Shown here one piece after another: positions 9,136 to 18,171 of a stretch of DNA of 64,000 nt. Position 1 is the first letter of the stretch. Each line of letters begins with the position of its first letter. This DNA is from a bacterium. GTDB lineage: Bacteria; Actinomycetota; Acidimicrobiia; Acidimicrobiales; Bin134. The position numbers were made by a program, and so were the translations under genes. A model generated the notes under the pieces. The model was not told the origin of the DNA and ran no database searches. It worked only from the letters and a program-made list of their open reading frames with translations. The stretch is taken from NCBI GenBank assembly GCA_026709025.1, contig JAPOTT010000009.1:1-64000 (forward strand). Direction: 5' to 3'.

Positions 9136-10128
9136 TTAGCCGTGGCCTACGAGGTATCTGAAGACGCTTTCTAGGTCGTCGTCTAGGGGGCGTACTTCTA
9201 GGAGTGAGGCATCTACGTCTTGTGCTGCGGGGGCTACGGCTCGGCGTAAGGCTGCTGGAGTAGATGTGTCCACAATCACCAAGTTGTCTTGATCTATGCG
9301 ACAGCCTGAGATTACGCAGCGGTCTAAAAGGGCAACGGCCAATGCCCTGGGTTGATCGGTGCGAATGCTGATTCGTAGCGGGCGGTCGTCCATCAGGTTG
9401 CGTATCTCGCGGAAGTCTCCCTCTGCGGCGAGGCGCCCTTGTGCAATCACCAGCACTTGTGAGCCAAACCGCTCTACCTCTTCAAGCACATGGCTAGATA
9501 CGATGACGCACTTGCCTTCGTTCCCCAAACGGTGGACTAGAGCGATCATCTCGCGGCGTTGTCTGGGGTCTAAGCCGGTTAGGGGTTCATCTAGCGCAAT
9601 CACCAAGGGATTATGCACGATAGCTTGGGCCAGCTTAATCCGCTGGCGCATGCCCTTGGAGTATGTAGACAGTTTGCGGGAATCTTTAGGGTCTAGCTCT
9701 ACGGTTTGAATGGCTCGCCAAGCTGCGTCATGTGGATTAGCAACGTTGTGCAACCGTGCGGCAAGCTCCACAAACTCATGACCGCTTAGGTAATCCAGCA
9801 GCGATTCTTGTTGCGGAGCCATGCCGATTTTGCCCAGAACAGCGATGTTAGATCGGGGATCTGTACCCAACACCGTGAGCGATCCGTTGGATGGCCGTGC
9901 CAAACCGCACATAATCCGCAAAAGGGTGGACTTGCCAGCGCCGTTGGGGCCTAGCAGGGCAGTAACACCTGAGCTGATGCTGAAGCTCACGTCGGACACT
10001 GCTACTAAGTCGCCAAACCATTTGGACACCCCGATTGCTTGCACCATGGGCGGAGCGCTTGGTTGTGGAGGTGGTGCCGTTATCGTGGCGTTGCTGGGCG
10101 CTTGTGTGGGCGCTTGTGTCTGGTTCAT
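9136..10128 (-). CDS. ABC transporter ATP-binding protein (second pair)
   Basis: 330 residues. Walker A is GPNGAGKST, the signature is YSKGMRQR in place of LSGGQ, Walker B is LVIALDEPLTGLDP, and the switch His is in VIVSSHVLEEVER. The MxQR-type signature and the C-terminal extension of about 100 residues match the ABC-2/CcmA-like exporter ATPases. The N-terminus contains a Pro/Thr/Gln-rich leader with a near-repeat of QAPT. The start overlaps the stop of the upstream permease by four bases, showing translational coupling. Confidence 0.9.
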   Translation of the reverse strand: MNQTQAPTQAPSNATITAPPPQPSAPPMVQAIGVSKWFGDLVAVSDVSFSISSGVTALLGPNGAGKSTLLRIMCGLARPSNGSLTVLGTDPRSNIAVLGKIGMAPQQESLLDYLSGHEFVELAARLHNVANPHDAAWRAIQTVELDPKDSRKLSTYSKGMRQRIKLAQAIVHNPLVIALDEPLTGLDPRQRREMIALVHRLGNEGKCVIVSSHVLEEVERFGSQVLVIAQGRLAAEGDFREIRNLMDDRPLRISIRTDQPRALAVALLDRCVISGCRIDQDNLVIVDTSTPAALRRAVAPAAQDVDASLLEVRPLDDDLESVFRYLVGHG

Positions 10129-10997
10129 CGGTGAACCTCAATTCGCTGGTAGCGCCAGCGGGTAAACAAGCTGAAGGCAAAGATGAGCCCAATCAGGGTT
10201 AGGTATATTGCCCATGTATCCACAGCATTTAGGGGTGCCCCGTCTAGGTCTGCCTCTCCAAAGATGCGCGCAACTGTTGCAAAGGGCAGGCCGATTAGAT
10301 TGAATAGCGCAAACGAGTCGCCCAGCTCTGCGCCCGTGCTGAGCCCATCGCCAACTGCTGAGCTGGCCAACAGGCCGACAAAAATACCAACGCTGGCTAG
10401 TGAGCGACGAGTGGTGAGGCTAGATAGAGCCAGCGAAAGCGCTGCCCAAAAAACGGCCACAGCGGTTCCCGCAGCCAATATGCGGCCCAGTTCTTTCAGC
10501 CATTCGACTGCGCCATCTGGTCCTACATCAGCAAAGGTGAAGGCGATCAGCAGTAGCAGGGGAGGTCCTAAGGTCATCACCCCTAGCACTGCTACGATGG
10601 CTGCAAACTTGGCTGCGATATATGTGTCGCGATTCAAAGGGGAGGCCAAGTACAGCCCTAGCATGCCGCTTCGGCGATCGGTGCATATTGCTTCTGGGGC
10701 TACGAATGCGGTGAACAAAAAGAGCGCACCGGTGATGAACCCGTAGTATTCGGGCGTTGACTCCATCCCAAGAGTGTCTCCATGGGGCAAAGCGGCGGCA
10801 ATTCCGATCAACACGATGGCAGGAATGAATGCAACTGCCAAGGTAAAGACGGGAAGAACCTTCTGCCAAAACGTTCGCTTTATTCCCAGCACGCGCTGCA
10901 TGGTGTGAACCATCAGGTTCAACATGGCGCGGCGTGGATGATGGCGGTGGCCGCTGTAGGCCATGTAGCCACGGTCGTGGATTCTGGCTTCGGTCAT
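10125..10997 (-). CDS. ABC-2-type transporter permease (first pair)
   Basis: 290 residues. A basic N-terminus is followed by a hydrophobic helix (VFTLAVAFIPAIVLIGIAAA), the coupling motif EAICTDRRSGMLGLYLASPLNR and four or five more helices. The DRRSGMLxLYLASPLxR segment is characteristic of ABC-2 permeases that work with CcmA-like ATPases. Both ends overlap neighbours by four bases (ATGA-type), so this pair and the next are one transcription unit. Substrate unknown. Confidence 0.87.
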   Translation of the reverse strand: MTEARIHDRGYMAYSGHRHHPRRAMLNLMVHTMQRVLGIKRTFWQKVLPVFTLAVAFIPAIVLIGIAAALPHGDTLGMESTPEYYGFITGALFLFTAFVAPEAICTDRRSGMLGLYLASPLNRDTYIAAKFAAIVAVLGVMTLGPPLLLLIAFTFADVGPDGAVEWLKELGRILAAGTAVAVFWAALSLALSSLTTRRSLASVGIFVGLLASSAVGDGLSTGAELGDSFALFNLIGLPFATVARIFGEADLDGAPLNAVDTWAIYLTLIGLIFAFSLFTRWRYQRIEVHR

Positions 10998-11926
10998 TGG
11001 GAAGCCTCAATAAACACGTCTTCGAGGGTGGTGCGGCGCGGTTCTAGCCGCCGCAATCCTAGATCTAAATCTGCGACCAGATCTCGTATCAGGTTTAACG
11101 TGGAATCGGTGCTGCTGTGAGCCACGGTGAGGATGTGGCCGTCGATTGCTGTTTGTGCTCCTCGAGCTACCAGCGCTTCAGCTAAGCGTTGGGGGTTGGA
11201 GTCCAGCTCAACTGTTATTGCGGCGGTGGATGATCTTGATTCTTGCAAGGTGCTCGAATGTGTAGCTACCCCGTTGGCCAAAATAACTACCGAATCGCAA
11301 ACCCGTTCCACTTCTTCCAACAGATGTGACGACAACAAGATGTTGATGTTGAACTCGCTGCCTACCCTTTTGATGAGGGTCAACATATCGTCACGATGAA
11401 CCGGGTCGAGGCCGTCGGTTGGCTCATCCAGCAGCAACAGGTGGGGATCGTGGGCTAGGGCTTGGGCTATCTTCACCCGTTGGCGCTGGCCGGTAGACAT
11501 GGTGCCGATGGGCCGGAATCGCTCCTCGCCGAGGCCCACTTGCCATAGGGCATCGCTAGCCCTTTCGGTGGCGGCGCGGCGCGGCAGTCCGTGGAGTTGG
11601 GCTATGTGGCGCACCAGATCGGCGGCTTGCACGTCGCCGGGTAAGTCGTGGTGCTCGGGAGCGTACCCTAGCAGTGATCGTAGTTCTGGCCCACTTTGTT
11701 GGGGATCTACCCCAAGAACCTTGAGCGTGCCACCATTGCGAGGGCGCAGTCCCAAGATCAGCCCAATAAAGGTGCTCTTGCCGGTTCCGTTAGCCCCTAA
11801 AAGGCCGGTGATCCCCGGCATGATGTCGCAGTTCAACCCCTTTAGAACGTGGTTCGCGCCATAGCTTTTTTGGACCTCTCGGGCCACGATAACAGGCGCT
11901 GTGACTGGGCTACCTGCCGGGTTCAT
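10994..11926 (-). CDS. ABC transporter ATP-binding protein (first pair)
   Basis: About 310 residues. Walker A GANGTGKST, signature MSTGQRQR, Walker B LLLLDEPTDGLDP, and a switch His in LLSSHLLEEVER. Each key ATPase residue is present. ATG 11926 is chosen; a TTG at 11953 would add nine residues, and neither has a good ribosome site. It heads the ATPase-permease-ATPase-permease operon read towards 8434. The two ATPase/permease pairs are related but clearly divergent, so they probably serve as two exporters or one four-subunit complex rather than a fresh duplication. Confidence 0.88.
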   Translation of the reverse strand: MNPAGSPVTAPVIVAREVQKSYGANHVLKGLNCDIMPGITGLLGANGTGKSTFIGLILGLRPRNGGTLKVLGVDPQQSGPELRSLLGYAPEHHDLPGDVQAADLVRHIAQLHGLPRRAATERASDALWQVGLGEERFRPIGTMSTGQRQRVKIAQALAHDPHLLLLDEPTDGLDPVHRDDMLTLIKRVGSEFNINILLSSHLLEEVERVCDSVVILANGVATHSSTLQESRSSTAAITVELDSNPQRLAEALVARGAQTAIDGHILTVAHSSTDSTLNLIRDLVADLDLGLRRLEPRRTTLEDVFIEASQ

Positions 11927-12042
11927 TGCTTTTAGCAGCCTGATAGGTTGCAACAGGGGGTATATTTTTGGGTACCAACATCGGTTGATGCTACAGCCTA
12001 AAGACCACAGCCCTAGATAAAGAACTCCAAGGAGAATAAACA

Positions 12043-12330
12043 GTGAAGTTGGAACCCAAGTTGGAACCCGTTGATAACCCCGATAGCCCTACAGTGTTGA
12101 TCGAGATCACAGAGCTAGTAGATCGGTTGCTAGATGCCATCGATGGGGAGCTGACGAGCCGCTCCCGTGTGGTGGACGGTTTATTAGATTTGCGATTGGT
12201 GGCCGCAGATTTGCCCGACATAGTGGCTCAGGTAGACGAGCGATTGGCTACCGTTCCCGGCAGCACCACCGTTACTAACCATTGGTGGATGGAGGCCCTA
12301 GCCGACCTCCGCAGTGCTGCTGCCAACTAG
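12043..12330 (+). CDS. Small hypothetical protein, helical
   Basis: 95 residues, GTG start with AAGGAG eight bases upstream. The N-terminus repeats KLEP twice, encoded by a perfect 12-bp tandem duplication (12046-12057 and 12058-12069). The rest is predicted to be helical and acidic (LIEITELVDRLLDAIDGEL, LLDLRLVAADLPDIVAQVDERL) with a conserved-looking WWMEALADLR end. No family recognised. Divergent from the ABC operon and convergent with the AcuI-like gene. Confidence 0.65.
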   Translation: MKLEPKLEPVDNPDSPTVLIEITELVDRLLDAIDGELTSRSRVVDGLLDLRLVAADLPDIVAQVDERLATVPGSTTVTNHWWMEALADLRSAAAN

Positions 12331-12344
12331 TTCAAATAGGCTGT

Positions 12345-12370
12345 ATCTGTTAGCTAGATCCGTTAGCTAG
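12345..12370. repeat. 13-bp tandem duplication over the 3' end of the AcuI-like gene
   Basis: Two adjacent copies, ATCYGTTAGCTAG with one mismatch, lie at 12345-12357 and 12358-12370. The second copy covers the stop codon of the minus-strand reductase at 12363-12365. Another example of the short tandem duplications seen across this window. Confidence 0.75.
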
Positions 12371-13352
12371 CCACGTCGATAACAAGCCGACCGCGAATTT
12401 GGCCAGCGATTATTTGGGCTGCTGCGGTTGGTACTTCTGCTAGGCCGATGGTAGAGGTCATGTCTTTCAACTTTGTTGTGTCAAGGTCGCTGACTAGTCG
12501 GTTCCAAGCTTGTGTTCGGCGTTGGGTTGACTCATAAACGCAGTTCACTCCAGCCAGAGTGACGGCACGCAGGATAAAAGGAGCAACCGATCCAGGGAGA
12601 TCCATTCCCTGTGCTAGGCCGCAAGCTGCCACGCACCCATGGGCTTGGGTTTGAGAGATAATGTTGGCCAAGGTGTGGCTGCCCACCGTATCTATGGCAC
12701 CAGCAAAGCGGGCTTTGCCTAAGGGGCGTGCCGGGCCAGAAAACTCTTCTCGCCCAACCAGCGAGGCTGCTCCAAGCCCACGCAGGTAGCTGCCCTCGGT
12801 GTTGATGCGCCCGCTAGATGCAATTACCTCATAACCCAGTTTGGCCAGAACTGCTACTGCAATGCTACCAACCCCGCCAGCTGCGCCGGTAACTATCACC
12901 GGGCCACAAGAAGGTGTGATGTTGTGTTCTTCAAGCGTTAGCACGCTCAGCATCGCGGTGTAGCCCGCCGTGCCCACTGACATGGCCTGCTTGGTGGTAA
13001 GGGCATCTGGCAAAGCGGTGAGCCAGTCACCGTCCACAGCCGCCTTGGTGGCCATGCCGCCCCAGTGCAGTTCACCTATATCCCAGCCGTTCACGATTAC
13101 CCGATCTCCCGGCGACCATCGCGGATCTTCACTGCTAGCTACCCGCCCAGCTAGATCGATGCCAGGTACCATTGGCCAACTTCGCACGATGGGTGTGCCG
13201 TTTACGATGGCCAGGCCGTCCTTGTAGTTGAGCGCGGAGTACTCCACATCTACAACTATGGGCTGATCGGGGAGTTCGGCATCATCCAAATCCACGATGG
13301 CATGGGAGCGATTGTCGTATTCGTCTTTGCTAAGCAGCAGGGCTTTAAACAT
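12363..13352 (-). CDS. acuI: Acrylyl-CoA reductase-like MDR oxidoreductase (YhdH/AcuI family)
   Basis: 329 residues of the zinc-independent medium-chain dehydrogenase/reductase fold. YhdH/AcuI-family hallmarks are visible: SALNYKDGLAI near residue 40, MVPGIDLAGRV, the NADPH-binding loop VTGAAGGVGSIAVAVLAKLGY, and the AGVNCVYES end motif. AcuI reduces acrylyl-CoA to propionyl-CoA with NADPH and detoxifies acrylate, for example from dimethylsulfoniopropionate or 3-hydroxypropionate metabolism. No DMSP lyase or other acrylate gene is adjacent, so the true substrate is uncertain. Read away from the haloperoxidase-like gene. Confidence 0.85.
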   Translation of the reverse strand: MFKALLLSKDEYDNRSHAIVDLDDAELPDQPIVVDVEYSALNYKDGLAIVNGTPIVRSWPMVPGIDLAGRVASSEDPRWSPGDRVIVNGWDIGELHWGGMATKAAVDGDWLTALPDALTTKQAMSVGTAGYTAMLSVLTLEEHNITPSCGPVIVTGAAGGVGSIAVAVLAKLGYEVIASSGRINTEGSYLRGLGAASLVGREEFSGPARPLGKARFAGAIDTVGSHTLANIISQTQAHGCVAACGLAQGMDLPGSVAPFILRAVTLAGVNCVYESTQRRTQAWNRLVSDLDTTKLKDMTSTIGLAEVPTAAAQIIAGQIRGRLVIDVAS

Positions 13353-13571
13353 GGTGTTACTTTCTCACGGATAGCGCTCTGTGTTCCATTTGCGCTCTCT
13401 AGCAAACCTAAATCCCACCAAAAAATCATGGACGGTTCAGCACTAGATGAGCGTCAGGGGTAGACTGATGGTTTGTGTGGGATAAGTACAAGCTGCATAT
13501 CAGTTTGGATGCGGGATTTGAACACACACCGTCTTCTACTGTTTAGACGAGACCTGTACAAGGAGCAATAA

Positions 13572-15416
13572 ATGAACATGTCTAGGAAGCTGCACTTTAG
13601 ATTTAAGAAGTCACCGGTGGTCGCGCTGTTGTGTGCAGTGTCTGTGCTGGTCTCTTCGCTTTTTTTGGTGAGTGCTACTTCATCGGCCCAAGAAGCTAGT
13701 GAAATTGCTGAGCGTGACCGTCGGGTAGCCGAACAAGAAAACAAGTTGAATGCCGAACGTTGTCGCTTGAATGTGGATACTGCGGCCGTTTTGGGAGGGT
13801 GCCCCGACTTTGACGAAAGTTCACCCAGCCCTGCCCCAAACCTGCCTAGCGCCGATGATATTGCTACACGCGATATGTTGCTGGCACAGCAGGAGGCCCT
13901 GCTAAATGCCTACCGCACGATGCAAGCATCTGACACCAGCGAGGGTGCCAACCGTGAGATTGATCTGGCCACCGGCAACGCCATGCAATTCGTATTTGGC
14001 CCTCGTCTGGGTCGTTGGCTTTTCCAAGAAGTGTCACCGGCCTTTAATGATGCGTCTATGGTGTTCCGATACAGCGTGCTGGCTTATGCCGCTTCGTTTG
14101 ATGCGGTAGCGCCTTATCACGAAACTGCTGTGGGTATTTATTCTCGGGTCGGGCGCCGTCCTGCTTCAGAGTCGGAGAACAACCTTTTGCCCAACACTGC
14201 GATCTTGTATGCCGTGTACCGCTTGATGCTGGAGTTCGCTCCCCATCGTGCTGATGAGTGGCGGGCAATTCTCACCGACTACGACCTGGATCCCGATGAC
14301 AGCACAGGGTTGGATTGGCCTTGCGATAGCAGCGATCGCACCGATGCCACTGCGGCGGCAATCGGCAACTTGGCCGCTAAATGCACCATGGATGCCCGAC
14401 GCAATGATGGGTTCAACCAATTCGGCGATGTTAACGGCTTGCCGCTGCAAGACACCACTGGATACACCCCGCTCAACACGCCCTTTGAGTTGAACGATGC
14501 CTCGCGTTGGCAGCCCTTAGTTGTACCCCACACCAGTGGCGTGTTCCGGTCGCAGGTTTTCGTGACTCCGCAGTGGGCCAATGTGCAGCCCTTCTCTGGT
14601 TTCAACCCCAGAGACCATCGGGTTGATCCTCCCACAGAGAGCAATCACGCCAATGCAGAGGAGTATCGGGCCCAGGCCCAAGAGGTAATTGAAGAGGTTG
14701 CCAACTTGGATGACTACAAGAAGACCATTGTGCATTTCTTTGACAACAAGCTGCGGGGAGCGCAGTTCCTGCCGCAGGTCAAGATCGACAACCTTGACGA
14801 CGTTGTTGCGTTCATTCAGAGCAACTTCTTGGTTGAGATGGCCTCACACGATGTAGGCGTGGTGGTCTGGCAGGAAAAGCAACGCTTTGACGCAGTGCGT
14901 CCTGTTACTGCCATTGGTCATCTCTTTGGCGATGAGATGATACAAGGATGGGGTGGCCCCGGTGAGGGCACAGTTGAGGTGCCTGCTAATCGGTGGAGAT
15001 CCTTTGCTAACACCGCCGATCACCCTGAGTACCCGTCGGCTACAACCTCATTCTGTGGGGCCTATGCTCAAGCGTTGCGCCGTTATGCGGATACAGAAGA
15101 TGCCACAGGTGGCTATACCGGTGTGCGTCCTGCGGGCTCTAATCCAATAGAACCTGGGGTAACCCCCGCAACCGATATTACTTTGAACTTTGAAACTTGG
15201 AGTGAGTACGAAGACCTCTGTGCCAAGAGCAGGGTTTGGGGTGGTGTTCACTTCTGGCCTGCAGTTGAAGTAGCTGTGCCGTTGGGCCAAAAGATCGGCG
15301 ACCTTGCCTATGAATACTGGGAAACCCTTATGGATGGCACCGCTGAGATGGTTGGGACGGTTGAGCCTCTAGAGCGCGACGCGCTGCTAGATGAGGCTCA
15401 CTGGACTGGCCGTTAG
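13572..15416 (+). CDS. Secreted vanadium-dependent haloperoxidase-like (PAP2-fold) protein, atypical active site
   Basis: 614 residues. A basic start and hydrophobic segment ending near TSSAQE (residues 14-40) form a signal peptide. The C-terminal half carries the vanadium-haloperoxidase landmarks: EKQRFDAVRP (about residues 434-443; Lys and Arg that bind vanadate), HPEYPSATTSF (about 485-495) and KSRVWGGVHFWPAVE (about 552-566; Arg and His). In known enzymes the middle motif is PSGH, where His is the acid-base residue. Here the GH pair is replaced by AT, so classical halide oxidation is doubtful. Start supported by AAGGAG seven bases upstream. It could be a divergent haloperoxidase, a phosphatase-like enzyme or a non-catalytic relative. 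Confidence 0.75.
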   Translation: MNMSRKLHFRFKKSPVVALLCAVSVLVSSLFLVSATSSAQEASEIAERDRRVAEQENKLNAERCRLNVDTAAVLGGCPDFDESSPSPAPNLPSADDIATRDMLLAQQEALLNAYRTMQASDTSEGANREIDLATGNAMQFVFGPRLGRWLFQEVSPAFNDASMVFRYSVLAYAASFDAVAPYHETAVGIYSRVGRRPASESENNLLPNTAILYAVYRLMLEFAPHRADEWRAILTDYDLDPDDSTGLDWPCDSSDRTDATAAAIGNLAAKCTMDARRNDGFNQFGDVNGLPLQDTTGYTPLNTPFELNDASRWQPLVVPHTSGVFRSQVFVTPQWANVQPFSGFNPRDHRVDPPTESNHANAEEYRAQAQEVIEEVANLDDYKKTIVHFFDNKLRGAQFLPQVKIDNLDDVVAFIQSNFLVEMASHDVGVVVWQEKQRFDAVRPVTAIGHLFGDEMIQGWGGPGEGTVEVPANRWRSFANTADHPEYPSATTSFCGAYAQALRRYADTEDATGGYTGVRPAGSNPIEPGVTPATDITLNFETWSEYEDLCAKSRVWGGVHFWPAVEVAVPLGQKIGDLAYEYWETLMDGTAEMVGTVEPLERDALLDEAHWTGR

Positions 15417-15555
15417 GCATCAGTTAGTAAGCAAAAGTTTACCTACGTTGGCAAACTGCGTTGATGCGGAGTGAGGTTATGCCTCAAGGCTGTGCTTCAA
15501 CACAGTTTGTCGCATTTGGTAATAAGCGATTGATATTGAGCGAGAGGGTAACTCA

Positions 15556-16470
15556 GTGAACATTGCTATGTGTGGCATGGACCTGTACAGAAACGGAGGT
15601 TGCCCAGAATCTTTGGACACCATTCGAGAGCATGTGCAGCGTGCCCACAGTGGGGGTTTCAACGGTTATTGGCTCCCTCAAACCAACAGCATGGACGCTC
15701 TGACCATTCTGGCCTCGGTCGGATCCGGGGTTGATGTGCCCATGGGAGTGGCCGTCGTTCCGGTGTACACCCGTCATCCGGTAGCGTTGGCTCAGCAGGC
15801 CTTGACGGTGAACAAGGCGCTCAACGGAAACCTGACCCTCGGCGTGGGTGCTTCCGACCGGTTTATCGTAGAACGGGTGTGGGGTCAGAGCTTTGACCGC
15901 CCTGTGGCGTACATGTCTGAGTATCTAGAGATATTGCTGCTCCTGCTAGAAGAGCGGGAGGCCTATATGAGGGGCAAGCGAGTATTCATGAGGGGTGAGT
16001 TAGACATCGAGGGCCCCGCCTGCAGTGTGATCATGGCAGCTCTTGGCCCTCGCATGCTGGAGTTGGCAGGCAGGGTGGCCGCTGGTGCCATGACATGGAT
16101 GACGGGGCCGAAGACGATCCGAGACTTCACTGTGCCCACCATTAACAAAGCGGCGGAGGCCGCAGAGCGTGGCGCTCCAGAGGTGATCGTATCGCTGCCA
16201 GTGTGCGTAACCGACGACGCTGAAGGTGCCAAGGCGCTGGCCAACGAATTGTTGGCCAAGTGGGAGCAGGCCCCCGCGTGCCGGGATATGTTAGACCGTG
16301 AGGGCCTCTCTAGCGCTGGGGATATCTGTGTGATCGGTAACGAGGATCAGGTGGCAGAGAGGCTGGCTGTGTTCTTTGCGGCAGGCGCTACGAAAGTTGT
16401 GGTGGTTCCTGCTGGCACTGACGAGGAAATTGAGCGCACCTGGGAAGCAATGGCAGCGCTTGTAGCCTAA
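15556..16470 (+). CDS. LLM-class (luciferase-like) oxidoreductase, probably F420-dependent
   Basis: 304 residues of the bacterial luciferase-like TIM barrel. Typical segments are GYWLPQTNSMDALTILA, VPVYTRHPVALAQQALTVNKAL, LTLGVGASDRFIVERVWG and a final VVVPAGTDEEIERTW. The motif TRHPxxxAQQAxTxxxxxxGxxxLGxG is usual in F420-dependent members from actinobacteria. GTG start at 15556 after a GAGGG-containing leader. It precedes the ACP/ketosynthase operon by 113 bases on the same strand and could supply a redox tailoring step; the shared direction and spacing make this plausible but not proven. Confidence 0.85.
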   Translation: MNIAMCGMDLYRNGGCPESLDTIREHVQRAHSGGFNGYWLPQTNSMDALTILASVGSGVDVPMGVAVVPVYTRHPVALAQQALTVNKALNGNLTLGVGASDRFIVERVWGQSFDRPVAYMSEYLEILLLLLEEREAYMRGKRVFMRGELDIEGPACSVIMAALGPRMLELAGRVAAGAMTWMTGPKTIRDFTVPTINKAAEAAERGAPEVIVSLPVCVTDDAEGAKALANELLAKWEQAPACRDMLDREGLSSAGDICVIGNEDQVAERLAVFFAAGATKVVVVPAGTDEEIERTWEAMAALVA

Positions 16471-16491
16471 CTGTCTAATGGTATCGCCGAA

Positions 16492-16520
16492 TTGTCGGGA
16501 AATCTGTTACAAGATAAAGT
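16492..16520 (+). promoter_or_regulatory. Possible sigma-70-type promoter of the biosynthetic operon
   Basis: TTGTCG at 16492-16497 and TAAAGT at 16515-16520 are separated by 17 bases, the ideal spacing, 64 bases upstream of the ACP start. Both boxes are imperfect matches. Confidence 0.35.
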
Positions 16521-16554
16521 GTCTGACGAAATCTACTGAACTTGACTTAACTGA

Positions 16555-16570
16555 TGGGTTAGAGAACCCA
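16555..16570 (+). promoter_or_regulatory. Short hairpin directly before the ACP ribosome-binding site
   Basis: TGGGTT (16555-16560), a four-base loop AGAG, and AACCCA (16565-16570) form a perfect 6-bp stem that ends right at the AAAGGA ribosome site of the ACP gene (ATG 16584). It could tune translation or mRNA stability. Confidence 0.4.
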
Positions 16571-16583
16571 AAAGGAATAAATT

Positions 16584-16970
16584 ATGGAAGAAATATCTGC
16601 GAAGATACACGAGATAGTGGCTGATTCGCTTGACATTGAGCAGGACGAGGTGAGTGATGAGGCTCGTCTGAACGATGATCTTGAAGCCGATTCTCTTGAC
16701 ATTTTGGACATCAACTACCGGGTTCGCAAAGAGTTTGGTGTGGAACTGGCCTTGGCCGGTGTTCAAAGGCACTTTGAGGAGTCAGGAATCCGCTGGCTTG
16801 ATGAAAACGGAGGGGTGACCACAGAGGGTTTGGCTTGCCTTAATGATTTCATGCCCGAGGTGGACGACGGGCGGATTGCAGCAGGTGACAAGGTAGAGAA
16901 CGTCTTTGTCATGCTAAAAGTTGGCGACCTAACCGCCATGTTGCAAAGAGCTTTGGCTGAGAATGCCTAA
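16584..16970 (+). CDS. Acyl carrier protein with a C-terminal extension
   Basis: The phosphopantetheine attachment motif is EADSLDIL with Ser37 as the modified residue, preceded by LNDDL as in classical ACPs. At 128 residues it is longer than the usual 75-90; the extra part includes GLACLNDFMPEVD and a final VFVMLKVGDLTAMLQRAL helix. It would carry acyl intermediates for the ketosynthase encoded immediately downstream (overlap of eight bases). ATG start with AAAGGA seven to eight bases upstream. Clearly dedicated to this locus rather than housekeeping FAS, since the next seven genes are also acyl-chain enzymes. Confidence 0.88.
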   Translation: MEEISAKIHEIVADSLDIEQDEVSDEARLNDDLEADSLDILDINYRVRKEFGVELALAGVQRHFEESGIRWLDENGGVTTEGLACLNDFMPEVDDGRIAAGDKVENVFVMLKVGDLTAMLQRALAENA

Positions 16971-18171
16971 GGCGGTCATTACCGGCCTCGGTGCCGTGTG
17001 TTCAGCAGGCTGGGGTATGGACGATTGCTGGGAGGCTGCGGTCCAAGGGCGTTCGGGTACCGGCAGGCTGGACATGGTGGAAGTCGGAGATGAGGATTGC
17101 CAGGTAGCCGCCCAAGTACCAGCCCGAGATGGCAATGGCTACGAATCATCCGTGTTTCGGCTGCTGGACTTCTACCGGTTTGCCGAAGCCGAGGCCTTGG
17201 AACATGCTGGCTTAGATCGCAATGCCCTTGTTAGCAACCAGCGGGCCAGAGTGGTTGTGGCCAGCCATGGGTTCGCATGGAAGTCGGATGAATTCGCCGC
17301 GGCCAGCCGTGGTGAGAAAGTTGATGGTCACGATTTGTCCCTTCACTTCAGACAGCCGGTGGAGAGCGCCCATCAACTTATTGGCGGCGATTTTGGCGAC
17401 CGCTACTCGGGGGTGGGAACGGCCTGTTCGGCGGGTTTGGTGGCTTTGTTGGAAGCAGGTGAGATGGTGCGATCAGGCCTTGCCGACATCGTGATCGCGG
17501 GTGGCGTTGAGACCGCCATCAAGGAGGCCATGGTCACTATGTATTCTCGGCTGGGAGCACTGACCACGCTCAACGACACGCCTGAGACCGCATCAAGGCC
17601 CTTTGACGTAACCCGCGCAGGATTCGTGGGTGGCGAGGGAGCCGCCATGTTGGTGATTGAGTCGGAAAAGAGTGCTGAGGCCAGGGGAGTTACACCCCTT
17701 GCGGAGTTGGCTGGTTATGGAACGGCCGTCTCTACTGCTCACATAACCGCAGGGTCGGTAGGAGGTGAGATACAGGCGCTTTCTATGCAGCGTGCCCTAG
17801 ACAATGCGGGTGCTGGGATAGCCGATGTGGATTACATCAATATGCACGGAACATCTACCCCAGACAACGATTTGTCGGAGAGCGAGGGGGTTCTGCGGGT
17901 GTTCGGAGATGCCGCACCTCCCGTCAGTTCTACGAAGGGGGTTACTGGGCATCTTCTTGGCGCAGCGGGTGCCATAGAGGCTGCGTTTTCGGTGATGGCC
18001 ATTCGTACCGACACCTTGCCCCCCACTGCGAACTTGAATGAAGTTGATCCCCGCTGCAAGCTCGGCGACTACATCAGCGGAAGCGCCCGTCATACCCCAT
18101 GTAGTGGAGTGCTCTCCAACTCCTTCGGTTTGGCTGGCTCCAATGCTTCGGTGTTTTTGAGGCAGCTATGA
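16963..18171 (+). CDS. Beta-ketoacyl-ACP synthase (FabF/KAS II-like)
   Basis: 402 residues with a complete Cys-His-His catalytic set: Cys155 in GTACSAG, His295 in NMHGTSTPDND and His330 in KGVTGHLLGAAG, plus the closing NSFGLAGSN loop. It catalyses decarboxylative Claisen condensation of an acyl primer with malonyl-ACP. Overlaps the ACP stop by eight bases and the next gene by four. The best functional reading is the condensing enzyme of a type II fatty-acid or polyketide system, paired with the ketosynthase-like protein that follows. Confidence 0.92.
   Translation: MPKAVITGLGAVCSAGWGMDDCWEAAVQGRSGTGRLDMVEVGDEDCQVAAQVPARDGNGYESSVFRLLDFYRFAEAEALEHAGLDRNALVSNQRARVVVASHGFAWKSDEFAAASRGEKVDGHDLSLHFRQPVESAHQLIGGDFGDRYSGVGTACSAGLVALLEAGEMVRSGLADIVIAGGVETAIKEAMVTMYSRLGALTTLNDTPETASRPFDVTRAGFVGGEGAAMLVIESEKSAEARGVTPLAELAGYGTAVSTAHITAGSVGGEIQALSMQRALDNAGAGIADVDYINMHGTSTPDNDLSESEGVLRVFGDAAPPVSSTKGVTGHLLGAAGAIEAAFSVMAIRTDTLPPTANLNEVDPRCKLGDYISGSARHTPCSGVLSNSFGLAGSNASVFLRQL

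Noticed and set aside
9359-10746. Plus-strand frames opposite the ABC exporter operon
   Set aside because: Ser/Arg-rich antisense translations of well-supported ABC genes.
13490-13570. tRNA-like 3' end (gggatttgaac) in the gap before the haloperoxidase-like gene
   Set aside because: The flanking arms do not pair as a T-stem and no acceptor or anticodon stem can be built.
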